The notes: generated by a model from the letters alone, not told the origin. Positions 1 to 9,238 are shown, counted from the stretch's first letter. The stretch is DNA of 64,000 nucleotides from Actinomycetes bacterium (GCA_023394615.1 JAEXAI010000020.1:19458-83457), one strand, 5' to 3'. A program made the numbers and translations.

Positions 1-1
1 G

Positions 2-508
2 AATTTCGGCATCGTCTACGGTCAGCAGGCGTTCGGGCTGGGGCAGAGCCTGCATATCGGATATGCGGAAGCGCAGGAGATGATTGATCGTTACTTCGAG
101 GCATACCCCAACGTGCGTACTTATCTGGACGATGTGGTAGAGCAGGCGAAAACCGACGGATTCGCAACCACCATGTTCGGGCGCAAGCGTCATATTCCCG
201 AACTGAAGGCGCACAATGCTCAGCAACGTGCATTCGGTGAGCGTACGGCCATGAACCACCCCATGCAGGGCAGCGCTGCCGACATCATTAAAAAGGCAAT
301 GGTGCAGGCCGACTCTCGCCTGCGGGCGGATTTCCCGGAAGTAGGGTTGATGTTGCAAGTGCACGACGAATTGGATCTGTCTGTGCCAGATACGCAGGTA
401 GAAGAGGTGTCTGCAATGCTGCAAGATGTGATGGAGCACGTGGTTGATCTGCGCGTGCCGCTTTTGGTGGACGTGTCGTCAGGCGACACCTGGGCGCAAG
501 CGCATTAG
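2..508 (+). CDS. polA: DNA polymerase I, C-terminal part (gene runs in from the left)
   Basis: The reading frame is open from base 2 and encodes the end of the polymerase domain. It begins with the NFGIVYG motif of the family A fingers/motif B helix, continues through the MNHPMQGSAAD segment, and carries motif C as LQVHDELDL, where the His-Asp-Glu triad holds a catalytic metal ligand. The stop is TAG at 506-508. The enzyme fills gaps and removes primers in replication and repair. Only about 168 residues are present, so the exonuclease domains cannot be judged. The family call is secure. Confidence 0.95.
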   Translation, partial: NFGIVYGQQAFGLGQSLHIGYAEAQEMIDRYFEAYPNVRTYLDDVVEQAKTDGFATTMFGRKRHIPELKAHNAQQRAFGERTAMNHPMQGSAADIIKKAMVQADSRLRADFPEVGLMLQVHDELDLSVPDTQVEEVSAMLQDVMEHVVDLRVPLLVDVSSGDTWAQAH

Positions 509-553
509 GCAGCGTTTTATGTGCAGGGATTGAAAAGGCTCGGCTCTCATTTG

Positions 554-581
554 TTGCGGGCGGCAATTTCTGTGTTAGAAT
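554..581 (+). promoter_or_regulatory. Probable sigma-70 promoter for rplU-rpmA
   Basis: TTGCGG (554-559) and TAGAAT (576-581) are separated by 16 bases, with a TG one base before the -10 box (extended -10). The start point would lie near 588, leaving a leader of about 165 nt before rplU. No known ribosomal-protein leader structure was recognised in that leader. The 246-bp gap between polA and rplU holds nothing else I can name. Confidence 0.45.
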
Positions 582-754
582 GCAAAGGCAACACGCGGGG
601 GCGTAGTCTTTATCCCTTTCGACGGGCTCCATCGTATGCAAACGTGTGCGCATTATGCGCAGGCGCGTGAAATAATTGATCAAAATGTTGACGGGCGGCG
701 TTTTCACCGATAGAATATCGCCTTGCGTTTTGACACTTTCAAGGAGAAATATAC

Positions 755-1339
755 ATGTACGCAATCGTTAAGACCGGCGGCAAGCAGTACAAAGTCGCCC
801 CCGGTGACATCATCGAAATCGAAAAACTGGACGTTGCGCCCGGCACCAAAGTAGCGCTGGATGCTATCTGCATCGTCGATGGCAAAAAGGTCGAGCCTGA
901 CCCTGCGAAAGCCGCTGCCACGAAGGTTGAGGCCGTCGTGCTGGAGCAGTTCAAAGGCGACAAGCAGCTGGTCTTCAAGTTCAAGAAGCGTAAGAACTAC
1001 AAGAAGCTGCGCGGACATCGCCAGAAACTCACGCGCGTTCGCATTGAAGCCGTGGGCAGCGAAAAGGCTGAGCCGATGAGGAAGCCGAAACCGGCTGCCA
1101 AAGCAGAAACCGCGAAGCCCGCTGCAAAGCCGGCCGCCAAGGCAACTGCTGAAAAGAAGCCCGCTGCGAAAAAGGCTGCCGCGAAACCGGCTGCTGAAAA
1201 GAAGCCCGCTGCCAAGAAAGCTGCTGCGAAGCCTGCTGCTGAAAAGGCTGCTGAGCCTAAAAAAGCTGCCGCAAAACCGGCTGCTGAGAAGAAACCTGCC
1301 GCGAAAAAGGCCGATGCGCCTGCAGCGGATGCCGAATAG
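755..1339 (+). CDS. rplU: 50S ribosomal protein L21 with long Lys/Ala/Pro-rich C-terminal tail
   Basis: Residues 1-103 are a full L21 protein (start MYAIVKTGGKQYKV; conserved FKFKKRKNYKKLRGHRQ region that contacts 23S rRNA). The family normally ends near residue 103, but here about 90 more residues follow, built from AAAKPAAEKKPA-like repeats reminiscent of histone H1 tails. The tail is expected to be disordered, positively charged and able to bind nucleic acid. A good ribosome-binding site (AAGGAG, 740-745) precedes the ATG. rpmA follows after 21 bases, the usual L21-L27 pairing. Confidence 0.96.
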   Translation: MYAIVKTGGKQYKVAPGDIIEIEKLDVAPGTKVALDAICIVDGKKVEPDPAKAAATKVEAVVLEQFKGDKQLVFKFKKRKNYKKLRGHRQKLTRVRIEAVGSEKAEPMRKPKPAAKAETAKPAAKPAAKATAEKKPAAKKAAAKPAAEKKPAAKKAAAKPAAEKAAEPKKAAAKPAAEKKPAAKKADAPAADAE

Positions 1340-1360
1340 AACCTAGGGAGTTGAACTAAC

Positions 1361-1612
1361 ATGGCACACAAGAAAGGCCTTGGATCCAGCCGTAACGGCC
1401 GCGATTCCCATGCACAGCGTTTGGGTTGCAAGAAGTTCGGCGGCGAAACCGTTGTCGCTGGCAACATCTTGGTTCGTCAGCGCGGAACCCATTTCCATCC
1501 CGGCGAGAATGTCGGTCGTGGCAAGGATGACACCCTGTTCGCCAAGTGCGATGGCGTCGTGGAATACACCAAAGGCGTTCAGCGCAAGATTCACGTGCGT
1601 CCGCTTTCCTAA
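1361..1612 (+). CDS. rpmA: 50S ribosomal protein L27
   Basis: The 83-residue protein begins MAHKKGLGSSRNGRDS and has the standard L27 core (GNILVRQRGTHFHPG). The N-terminal tail starts directly with the mature AHKKG sequence seen in most bacteria, so it lacks the cleavable Firmicutes-type extension. L27 reaches the peptidyl-transferase centre of the 50S subunit. An AGGGAG ribosome-binding site lies about 11 bases before the ATG, and the gene is co-transcribed with rplU. Confidence 0.97.
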   Translation: MAHKKGLGSSRNGRDSHAQRLGCKKFGGETVVAGNILVRQRGTHFHPGENVGRGKDDTLFAKCDGVVEYTKGVQRKIHVRPLS

Positions 1613-1640
1613 GCGAATCGCATATAACCGAATTATCAGG

Positions 1641-1673
1641 GAGCCCTCTGCGCGCAGGGGGCTTCTTCGTTTA
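1641..1673 (+). terminator. Hairpin after rpmA, probable rho-independent terminator
   Basis: Stem arms 1642-1650 and 1655-1663 pair over nine positions (one G-T wobble) around a CGCG loop, followed by TTCTTCGTTT. The U-run is broken by C and G, so termination may be partial; obg begins only 15 bases downstream. Confidence 0.55.
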
Positions 1674-1687
1674 GAATGAGGCATATC

Positions 1688-3082
1688 ATGTTCATCGATA
1701 AAGTACATATCCATGTGAAGGCCGGCGACGGTGGGGCGGGTTGCATGAGCTTTCGCCGTGAGGCGCACGTGCCCAAAGGTGGGCCGGACGGCGGCGACGG
1801 TGGCCACGGCGGCAACGTGGTGGTACAGGCCGATGGCAGTGCGTCATCCCTGATCGACTACCGTTTCAAGCATCATTTCAAGGCCGACCGCGGCACACAT
1901 GGCAAAGGGTCGCGCATGCACGGGGCCAATGGTGAAGACCTGATTTTGAAGGTCCCCATGGGCACGGTCGTACGCGAGTATTCTCCTGATGGCGATCAGG
2001 CAGGCGAGTTGATTGCCGACCTCACTCGCGACGGCGATGCCGTGGTGGTGGCACAAGGCGGCGTGGGTGGTCGCGGCAACATTCACTTTGTCACGTCGAC
2101 GCGGCGTGCACCCGCATTCGCGGAATTGGGCGAACCGGCCAACGAGTGCTGGATTGAACTGGAAATGAAGCTGATGGCAGATGCTGCGCTTGTGGGCATG
2201 CCGAGTGCGGGAAAAAGCTCGCTTATCGCCCGCATGAGTGCAGCGAAACCCAAAATTGCCGATTATCCTTTTACCACTCTGGTGCCGAATCTAGGTGTTG
2301 CTCGTGGTGACGATTACGACTTCGTAATCGCAGATGTGCCCGGTCTGATAGAGGGCGCGCATGAAGGCAAGGGACTCGGGCACGAATTCTTGCGTCACGT
2401 TGAGCGCACGGCGATTATCGTGCATGTGGTGGACATAAGCGGCGGACTTGAAGGTCGTGACCCGGTAGAAGACTATCGCATCATAAAACGTGAGCTTGAA
2501 CTCTATGCATCCGATCTGGCCACACGGCCTTGCATCGTGGTTGCGAACAAAGTGGATGCTCCCGATTGCGCAGACAACTTGGCGCGTTTGGCTGAAGCGG
2601 TGAAGCAGGATTCTATCGCGGCGGCTGGAGGCGACGAGTATGCGTCTAGTCCCATCGATCCGCGCCTGTATAAAACGAGCGCCGTGACGGGGCAGGGCAT
2701 TGACACCCTAAAGGCGGCCATGGGCACGAAAGTGCATGAGTTGCGCGAAGCAGCGCGTGAGGCAAATGCGAACGAGCCATGCTACGATCATGTGTGGGAG
2801 CGCAGACGCCAAGAGCGTGAGAAGCACTTCGACGTTATGGAACTCTCCGATGGCATATACCGCGTGAAGGGCACCCAGGTAGAGCGCATGGTTGTGCAGA
2901 CAGACTGGGAAAACGAAGAGGCCATCTGCTTTTTGCAGCATCGCCTGAAACGCCTCGGTGTTGAAAAGGCCTTGGAAGCAGCAGGGGCGCGCGATGGCGA
3001 TGAGGTGCGCATTGTAGGCCGCGCATTCGAATTCGAATCATCGAAAGTGCATGAGGATATATACGAAGGGCTCGATATATGA
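1688..3082 (+). CDS. obgE: GTPase Obg (ribosome assembly)
   Basis: Obg-family GTPase acting in late 50S subunit assembly and stress control. The glycine-rich Obg fold spans about residues 1-158 (GDGGAGCMSFRREA...GGPDGGDGGHGG). The G domain follows with P-loop GMPSAGKSS, switch/G3 DVPGLIEGA and G4 NKVD. A C-terminal OCT-type domain ends the 464-residue protein. I chose the ATG at 1688 rather than the one at 1676 because GAGG at 1678-1681 is well spaced for it and the protein then starts MFIDKVHI as in the family. The gene overlaps proB by four bases. Confidence 0.96.
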   Translation: MFIDKVHIHVKAGDGGAGCMSFRREAHVPKGGPDGGDGGHGGNVVVQADGSASSLIDYRFKHHFKADRGTHGKGSRMHGANGEDLILKVPMGTVVREYSPDGDQAGELIADLTRDGDAVVVAQGGVGGRGNIHFVTSTRRAPAFAELGEPANECWIELEMKLMADAALVGMPSAGKSSLIARMSAAKPKIADYPFTTLVPNLGVARGDDYDFVIADVPGLIEGAHEGKGLGHEFLRHVERTAIIVHVVDISGGLEGRDPVEDYRIIKRELELYASDLATRPCIVVANKVDAPDCADNLARLAEAVKQDSIAAAGGDEYASSPIDPRLYKTSAVTGQGIDTLKAAMGTKVHELREAAREANANEPCYDHVWERRRQEREKHFDVMELSDGIYRVKGTQVERMVVQTDWENEEAICFLQHRLKRLGVEKALEAAGARDGDEVRIVGRAFEFESSKVHEDIYEGLDI

Positions 3083-4209
3083 TGGCATCTGCCGCCCGAA
3101 AGATTATGGTGGTGAAGATCGGATCGTCCACATTAGTGGGTGATACCGGCACCATAGACCGCGATTACCTGGCGTCTTTGGCCGACCAGGTGCGGCGCGT
3201 GCGGCAAGCTGGTTGGTCGCCCATTATCGTGTCTTCGGCTGCCATCGCCTGTGGGCTGGATGCTCTGGGCGTAAAGAAACGTCCTGATGATATGCCCAGT
3301 TTGCAGGCTGCGGCATCGGTGGGCCAAGGTGTGCTTTCCACAGCCTACGCCGAAGTGTTCGACAGTTTTGACATCACTACATCGGTAGTGCTTCTGACCA
3401 GGCATGATACCGCCAGTCGCCATGCGTATCTACATGCGCGTGACACCCTTTTGCGCTTGCTTGATTTCGCCGTGGTGCCTATCGTGAACGAGAACGATAC
3501 CACTTCGGTCGAAGAGATTCGTTTCGGTGACAATGATACGCTGGGTGCTTTGGTGGCCTGTTTGGTAAAGGCTGACGAGGCTGTAATCTTCACCGACATC
3601 GACGGTCTTTATAATCAGAATCCGACCACGCACGCTGACGCGCATTTAGTGGCCCATGTGGATCGCATTACCGAGCAGGTGATGGCGTCGGCTGGCGGTG
3701 TGGGAAGCAAGCTGGGCAGCGGCGGCATGATCACGAAAATCAAAGCTGCGCGCGTGCTGATGGTGGCAGGCATTCCACTTACCGTGTGCAACGGTCATGT
3801 GCCTGACGCGCTCGTGCGTATCGGTGCGGGCGAGCAGTTGGGAACGCGTTTCAGCTCTGCGGGCAAGCCCCATGAGATTACGAACTACAAACTGTGGATT
3901 GCACTCGGCGATTCCGCGAAGGGTGCGGTCATTGTGGATGATGGCGCTGAAGAGGCCCTGATGAGCAAAGGCAGCTCGCTTCTATGTGTGGGCGTATCGG
4001 ATGTGAAGGGCTCTTTCGAGGCTGGAGACATCGTGGATATAAAGGATAAGAACGGGCACTTGTTCGCACGCGGGAAAGTGAATGCGTCAAGTGATGAAGT
4101 GGAGCTTGCACGAGGCTATTCGCAGCGCGAATTGGCTGCGAACAGGCTTTTGGCGCCTATGGCTGAGAAGCCCATAATCCATCGAGACGAATTGGTGGTG
4201 TTCGAATGA
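3079..4209 (+). CDS. proB: Glutamate 5-kinase with PUA domain
   Basis: First enzyme of proline synthesis, phosphorylating glutamate to gamma-glutamyl phosphate in the cytoplasm. The amino-acid-kinase domain starts IMVVKIGSSTLV and contains IVNENDTTSV and FTDIDGLYNQNP; GGVGSKLGSGGMITKI is the conserved GxGGM-type loop. Residues from about 285 form a PUA domain, as in the longer ProB class (376 residues total). The start ATGA overlaps the obg stop, and proA overlaps the end by four bases, so translation is likely coupled. Confidence 0.96.
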   Translation: MMASAARKIMVVKIGSSTLVGDTGTIDRDYLASLADQVRRVRQAGWSPIIVSSAAIACGLDALGVKKRPDDMPSLQAAASVGQGVLSTAYAEVFDSFDITTSVVLLTRHDTASRHAYLHARDTLLRLLDFAVVPIVNENDTTSVEEIRFGDNDTLGALVACLVKADEAVIFTDIDGLYNQNPTTHADAHLVAHVDRITEQVMASAGGVGSKLGSGGMITKIKAARVLMVAGIPLTVCNGHVPDALVRIGAGEQLGTRFSSAGKPHEITNYKLWIALGDSAKGAVIVDDGAEEALMSKGSSLLCVGVSDVKGSFEAGDIVDIKDKNGHLFARGKVNASSDEVELARGYSQRELAANRLLAPMAEKPIIHRDELVVFE

Positions 4210-5465
4210 CGGACGTAATGCAGATTGCCCTTGCGGCAAAAGAGGCATCCCGCATGTGCGCTTGCACGTCGGGAGCGCAGCGAAACGAGGCTCTGGTGGC
4301 TATGGCCGCTGCCTTGCGCGATCACACATCTTCTATCGTGCAGGAAAACGAACGCGATATGAAAACGGCACGGGATGGCGGCACACCGGCGCCATTGCTG
4401 GACCGATTGATGTTGAATGCATCTCGTATCGAGTCGATGGCGGGTGCGCTGGAAGATTTGGCTACATTGGAAGATCCTATCGGACGCGTGCAAGAATCGC
4501 GCACGCTTGATTCAGGCGTGCAGATGTCACGCGTGTCGGTTCCGTTGGGCGTGGTGGCCATGGTCTATGAAGCTCGCCCGAACGTGACGGCTGATGCGGC
4601 GGGCATTTGCATCAAGTCTGGAAATGCCTGCATCCTGCGCGGGGGCAGCCTGGCGTTTCATTCCAACAACATTATCGCCGATATCCTGCATGCGGCGGCT
4701 GTATCTGCGGGAATGCCTGCGAACTGCATCTGCGCCATAAAGACCACCGACCGATCCGCTACCGATGAATTGTTGCATATGCGCGGCATTGTTGATGTGC
4801 TGATTCCGCGTGGAGGTGCCGGGCTGATAAGCCATTGCGTGGAAAACGCTACGGTACCGGTGATAGAGACCGGTTTGGGCAACTGCCACATATACGTACA
4901 CGATCCGGCAAACCTGCAGATGGCGCAAGATATCCTCTTGAACGCGAAATGCCAGCGGCCAGGTGTGTGCAACGCCGCCGAATCACTTTTAGTCGATGCT
5001 TCCATTGCCCGTGCCGCCTACGGTGTGCTTTTGCCTGCATTGCACAGCGCGGGTGTGTTGATTCACGCGGACGACACCGCTGCTGCCGTAGCGCAGCAGG
5101 CGGGCATTCCTTTTGAGGCGGCTAAGGAAGAAGACTGGGGGCGCGAGTATCTGGACATGGAGATTAGCGTGAAGACGGTTTCCGGACTAGATGAGGCCAT
5201 CTCCCACATCAATCATTACGGTACAGGGCATTCGGAGGCCATTATCACCGAAGATGCGCATGCCGCCAATCGCTTCCTTGCAGGAGTGGATGCTGCGGCC
5301 GTGTACTGGAACGCTTCGACTCGCTTCACCGATGGTGCTGAATTCGGATTGGGAGCGGAAATTGGTATTTCCACGCAGAAGCTGCATGCGCGCGGGCCGT
5401 TTGCGCTCGAGGCTCTGACCACTTACAAATACCTTTTACGGGGGAGTGGGCAGGTGCGCGGCTGA
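4206..5465 (+). CDS. proA: Gamma-glutamyl phosphate reductase
   Basis: Second enzyme of proline synthesis, NADPH-dependent reduction of gamma-glutamyl phosphate to glutamate semialdehyde. The 419-residue protein has the aldehyde-dehydrogenase fold: PLGVVAMVYEARPNVT near the N-terminus, the catalytic cysteine in QRPGVCNAAESLLV, and YWNASTRFTDGAEFGLGAEIGIST near the end. It sits between proB and nadD with overlapping ends on both sides, so it is part of one transcript. Confidence 0.97.
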   Translation: MTDVMQIALAAKEASRMCACTSGAQRNEALVAMAAALRDHTSSIVQENERDMKTARDGGTPAPLLDRLMLNASRIESMAGALEDLATLEDPIGRVQESRTLDSGVQMSRVSVPLGVVAMVYEARPNVTADAAGICIKSGNACILRGGSLAFHSNNIIADILHAAAVSAGMPANCICAIKTTDRSATDELLHMRGIVDVLIPRGGAGLISHCVENATVPVIETGLGNCHIYVHDPANLQMAQDILLNAKCQRPGVCNAAESLLVDASIARAAYGVLLPALHSAGVLIHADDTAAAVAQQAGIPFEAAKEEDWGREYLDMEISVKTVSGLDEAISHINHYGTGHSEAIITEDAHAANRFLAGVDAAAVYWNASTRFTDGAEFGLGAEIGISTQKLHARGPFALEALTTYKYLLRGSGQVRG

Positions 5466-6847
5466 TGTCGGTCGTATGTGATCGCTTCGACGATTTAGGG
5501 AAGGCTGATTCTGCAAGAACGTATCGCCTGGGCATAATGGGCGGCACGTTTGATCCTATCCATATAGGGCATTTGGCTGTGGCCGAACAGGCGCATGATG
5601 CCTACGATTTGGACGGTGTGATATTCATTCCCACGGGAAATCCCGCCTTTAAACAGGCCCAGCAGGTGACTCCCGCAGATATGCGCCTGCAGATGTGCCG
5701 TGCCGCAATAGAGGGTAACAGCCATTTCGACGTGAGTTCCATAGAGGTGGATAGGAAAGGTGTGACCTACACTGCAGATACGCTGCGTCAGCTACGGGCG
5801 CACTATCCCGAAAATGTGGACTTGTATTTCATTACCGGAGCCGATGCTGTGATGAGCATCATCAAATGGCACGAGTCGTCCGTGATTGCCGGTCTGGCGC
5901 ATCTGATTGCGGTTACGCGTCCGGGATTTGTAATGAGTGATGAATACAAGTGCGAGTTGACCGAGCATTCTGCTTTCGATGTGACATACTTCGAGGCTAC
6001 GGCGCTTTCCGTGTCGTCGAGCATGTTGCGTGAACGAGTACATGACGGCAAGTCGATTAGCTATTTGACCCCACGGGCCGTGGAGGAGTTAATTTGTCGT
6101 TACAAGCTGTATGTGGACGATGCGGATGGAGATGCGGACAACGTATGCTGCTTGTGCGCTGGGGATGATGATGTGTCTTTCGAGTACGACGAAGAGGAAA
6201 TGAAGAAGGTTCCACCTATGAGCGACGATGTTTTCGGCGACGAAATGTTCAAGGAAATGAAAGACGAACTGAAGGGTCGTGTGAGCGAGAAGCGCTACCG
6301 TCATTCGAAAGGCGTAGCGAAAACGGCTGCTCACCTGGCGAAAATTTACGGATACGACCAAGATCAGGCTCGCATGGCCGGTATCCTGCATGACTGGGAC
6401 AAGAGCTTGAGCGCGGATGAGGAGCGCAGGCGCGTCATAGAATTCAACGTGGAAGTGTCCCCTAAAGTCGCAGACGATATGCCCTGGCTTCTGCATGGGC
6501 CTACAGGCGCAGCGGCACTGAAGCATGAGCATCCCGAATTTGGCGACGAAGTATTCCAAGCGATTGCGCGGCATACATCGGGCGCGAAGGATATGAGCCC
6601 GCTTGACTGCATCATATACATTGCGGATATGATAGAGCCAAATCGTCGCTACAGTGACATCGCCCCTGTTGACGACTTGCGCGATCTAATCGGCAAGATT
6701 CCTCTTCAAGAGCTGTATTTCAGGGCGTTCAAAACGACATTGCAGCATTTGGTGGACCACAACAGACAGCTGAATCCGGAAACGGCTGAGATTTGGAATG
6801 CGTTGATGTGGGAATACGGTAAAGTCAAGGATATGGGCAGGATGTAA
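5465..6847 (+). CDS. nadD: Fused NadD (nicotinate-nucleotide adenylyltransferase) and YqeK-type HD hydrolase
   Basis: Residues about 22-215 are NadD: LGIMGGTFDPIHIGHLAVAEQA is the nucleotidyl-transferase signature (GxFxPxHxGH), with SSSMLRERVHDGKSI near the domain end. It makes deamido-NAD from nicotinate mononucleotide. After an acidic linker (about 215-265), residues about 266-455 are a YqeK-like HD domain with RYRHSKGV, GILHDWDKSL, HGPTGA and YIADMIEPNR. In other bacteria YqeK is a separate gene next to nadD and hydrolyses Ap4A symmetrically; the fusion itself is read directly. The start overlaps the proA stop by one base. The rsfS gene that often follows is 6 kb away on the other strand. 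Confidence 0.93.
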   Translation: MSVVCDRFDDLGKADSARTYRLGIMGGTFDPIHIGHLAVAEQAHDAYDLDGVIFIPTGNPAFKQAQQVTPADMRLQMCRAAIEGNSHFDVSSIEVDRKGVTYTADTLRQLRAHYPENVDLYFITGADAVMSIIKWHESSVIAGLAHLIAVTRPGFVMSDEYKCELTEHSAFDVTYFEATALSVSSSMLRERVHDGKSISYLTPRAVEELICRYKLYVDDADGDADNVCCLCAGDDDVSFEYDEEEMKKVPPMSDDVFGDEMFKEMKDELKGRVSEKRYRHSKGVAKTAAHLAKIYGYDQDQARMAGILHDWDKSLSADEERRRVIEFNVEVSPKVADDMPWLLHGPTGAAALKHEHPEFGDEVFQAIARHTSGAKDMSPLDCIIYIADMIEPNRRYSDIAPVDDLRDLIGKIPLQELYFRAFKTTLQHLVDHNRQLNPETAEIWNALMWEYGKVKDMGRM

Positions 6848-6924
6848 ACTAAGCGGATTTGCAGGTGTAGCCTGCTTTTGAAGCTTTTAAAGATACGAAC
6901 GCTCGGTCGCAAAGGAGCGATTGC

Positions 6925-8067
6925 ATGGATAACTCATCAGCAGAAGCGAGTGGAATGCCCACCTCCGGGATGGCCGAGGGCGTATCAATGGGGTTTCAGG
7001 ATGCCTCTTTGACCGACCTGCCCGCCTTCAAGCTGGGCAATTACACAGATGATCAGGCGGCCACAGGCACGACGGTCATCATTGCGCCTGCGGGGGTAAT
7101 CGGTGCGTGCGACGTGCGCGGGGGAGGGCCAGCTACTCGCGAGACCGATCTTTTGCGCCCGGAAATGGCGGCACAGGAAGTGCACGCCATCATGCTTTCC
7201 GGTGGATCGGCTTTCGGGTTGGCAGCCGCCGATGGCGTAATGCGCGAGCTGGAGACACGGGGTATCGGCCTGAAATTTGCGGGCATGTGTGTACCCATCG
7301 TGCCTTCGGCTTGCATATTTGATTTGATGGTGGGCAAAAGTGATGTTCGCCCCGATGCAACCTTCGGCGCGGCAGCGGTAGCTGCGGCGTTTGACGAAGG
7401 AGCGTTTTCAGAAGGCAATGTTGGTGCAGGTGCCGGAGCTAGCGTTGGGAAACTGCTCGGCCCCGAGCGCTCGATGAAGAGTGGCTTGGGCCTGTGCGTG
7501 CTGCGCTGCGGCAATGCGGTATTAGGTGCCGTGGTCGCCGTGAATGCCTGTGGGAGCGTGGTCGATGCCAACGGAATCACCGTGGCCGGTGCAAGCGATG
7601 GAAACGGCGGTGTTATCGATGCGGATGTCGCATGCGCCTTGGCGGCCTCGGCTTTGGCGGGAACGGTTCCCGGCGCGGCAAATGTGTCGACGAGATCGAA
7701 CGCATCGGGCATGCCGCAGCAGGCAGGCGCGCGTGACAGCGATTCTTCAGCGGACGTTCGCGCTCATGCCAACACCACAATCGGCTGCGTGTTCACGAAT
7801 ATCGCGCTTGCGAAAGCTCAGGCTGCTAAAGTGGCTGCCATGACTCATGATGCGTTTGCTCGCGCTATCACACCTGTTCACACACCAAACGATGGGGATA
7901 CGGTATTCTGTCTGTCGTCGGGTGAAGTGCAGGTGGGCGACCCGGTTGATCTGGCGGGTATCATGGCATGTGAGGCCATGCGCCAAGCAATTCTGCGCGG
8001 CGTGCGCGCGGCCAAGGGTGCCTACGGTCTGCCTTGCGCAAGCGACCTTGCTGCGAAGGTAGACTAG
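6925..8067 (+). CDS. P1-family (DmpA-type) peptidase/amidase
   Basis: The protein belongs to the self-processing DmpA/L-aminopeptidase-D-esterase family. The N-terminal part has FKLGNYTDDQAATGTTVI, the conserved CDVRGGGPATRETDLL and MLSGGSAFGLAAADGVM, and a glycine-rich GNVGAGAGASVGKLLG. The expected autoproteolysis site is before a Thr in HANTTIGCVFTN, which would free the nucleophile of the small chain. Substrates of this family range from N-terminal amino acids to beta-peptides, and the native one cannot be deduced here. AAGGAG lies nine bases before the ATG. It is probably transcribed separately, 77 bases after nadD. Confidence 0.88.
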   Translation: MDNSSAEASGMPTSGMAEGVSMGFQDASLTDLPAFKLGNYTDDQAATGTTVIIAPAGVIGACDVRGGGPATRETDLLRPEMAAQEVHAIMLSGGSAFGLAAADGVMRELETRGIGLKFAGMCVPIVPSACIFDLMVGKSDVRPDATFGAAAVAAAFDEGAFSEGNVGAGAGASVGKLLGPERSMKSGLGLCVLRCGNAVLGAVVAVNACGSVVDANGITVAGASDGNGGVIDADVACALAASALAGTVPGAANVSTRSNASGMPQQAGARDSDSSADVRAHANTTIGCVFTNIALAKAQAAKVAAMTHDAFARAITPVHTPNDGDTVFCLSSGEVQVGDPVDLAGIMACEAMRQAILRGVRAAKGAYGLPCASDLAAKVD

Positions 8068-8089
8068 GCGAAATCGTACGCCAGCTTGT

Positions 8090-9226
8090 TTATTTCAACT
8101 CTAGATAAGCTAAATCGGGTTCATTATCCAAGGCCATCACAAAGAAGCCGAATCGTGTCGAGGAATCGCTGACTTCGTGATCGATTGCCTGTATGCTGCT
8201 TGAGCGCACAATCCATTTGGGATGGTTCTGCGAAACGGATGCGAGAATATCCAAATCATATTGGTTGAACAGGTATTTCACAACGGCGAACGCGCAGACG
8301 TGCGCAGGCGTCAAATTCGGTTTTCGCCCTAGAGCACAATCGATGACCGCACGCGTGAAATCGATACCGGTGGTAAGCGGAACAAGATCGCTCCCGATGC
8401 AGTCGCCTCCCATACGGCTTCCAATTTCAATGATGTTCATAGTGCCATCGGAATCGATCTTCATCTCAGCATGCGATGCGCCCGTTTGTACCTCTAGGCT
8501 GTCAAGGGCGTGTGAGAGCACGCGCTGCGCCGCGTCCAATGTGGCAGGCGACAGGCCGGAAGGCTCCATGTGCCCCATTTCAATGAAGTGGGGTGCGCCC
8601 GTTGTGAATTTCTTCGTGGCGGCCAACAGGTGATGTGTGCCTTCAAACGAGCAGAATTCGAAGCTGTATTCATCACCTTGGGCGTACTCTTCAATCAGCG
8701 CGGTTGCCTGAAAGCCGCTTTCGAAGGCCGCTGATAGGGCTTCCTCAAGGCCTTCGATGCTGTCGAGGCGCGTGACGCCGCGGCTCCCGGAGCGATCAAT
8801 CGGCTTCACGATAAGGGGAAATGCCCACCCTTCCAAATCGGGTGTTTCACCTGCATGCACGGGAATGCTGCGCGGGGAAGGGTCGCCGTGGGCAGCGAAG
8901 CATGCCCGCATGGCCTGCTTGTTCGTGGATGCGTATACGCAAGCAGGCGAGTTGCCCGGAAGACCTAGATGATGGGAAACGGCACCTACTGTCACATTAG
9001 CTAAGTCCGATGCTATCGTACAGATGCCATCGATGCCTATGCGGCGGCATTCCGCCTCTATCGCATCGGTTTCGGTGATGCTGATGGGGTAGAAAAAGTC
9101 GGCTGTGCTCTCGCCGATGTCTCCAACCTTCCATGCGAAAACGTGCGTTTCAAGACCCATCTGGTGCGCTTTTTCGATAAGGGGGTTTTGAAGTTCTGAA
9201 GCACCGATAATCGCAATTTTTTTCAT
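8090..9226 (-). CDS. ATP-grasp ligase in a surface-sugar cluster
   Basis: ATP-grasp enzyme of about 378 residues. The N-terminal Rossmann-like part starts MKKIAIIGASELQNPLIEKA. The ATP-binding part has FPLIVKPIDRSGSRGV, ALIEEYAQGDEYSFEF, and the metal-binding AEMKIDSDGTMNIIEIGSRMGGD. Such enzymes join a carboxylate to an amine or thiol using ATP; the substrate is not readable. Being last in an operon that makes and exports a probable aminosugar lipid, it may acylate the sugar amine with an amino acid (inference). I use ATG 9226, with AAGGAT upstream, over a TTG three codons earlier. It starts 12 bases after the preceding gene. Confidence 0.8.
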   Translation of the reverse strand: MKKIAIIGASELQNPLIEKAHQMGLETHVFAWKVGDIGESTADFFYPISITETDAIEAECRRIGIDGICTIASDLANVTVGAVSHHLGLPGNSPACVYASTNKQAMRACFAAHGDPSPRSIPVHAGETPDLEGWAFPLIVKPIDRSGSRGVTRLDSIEGLEEALSAAFESGFQATALIEEYAQGDEYSFEFCSFEGTHHLLAATKKFTTGAPHFIEMGHMEPSGLSPATLDAAQRVLSHALDSLEVQTGASHAEMKIDSDGTMNIIEIGSRMGGDCIGSDLVPLTTGIDFTRAVIDCALGRKPNLTPAHVCAFAVVKYLFNQYDLDILASVSQNHPKWIVRSSSIQAIDHEVSDSSTRFGFFVMALDNEPDLAYLELK

Positions 9227-9238
9227 AGCTAGCAATCC

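Noticed and set aside
997..1467. Long minus-strand frame opposite the rplU tail, rich in Ala and Phe
   Set aside because: It is the mirror of the repetitive Lys/Ala/Pro codons of L21; a coding-density artefact.
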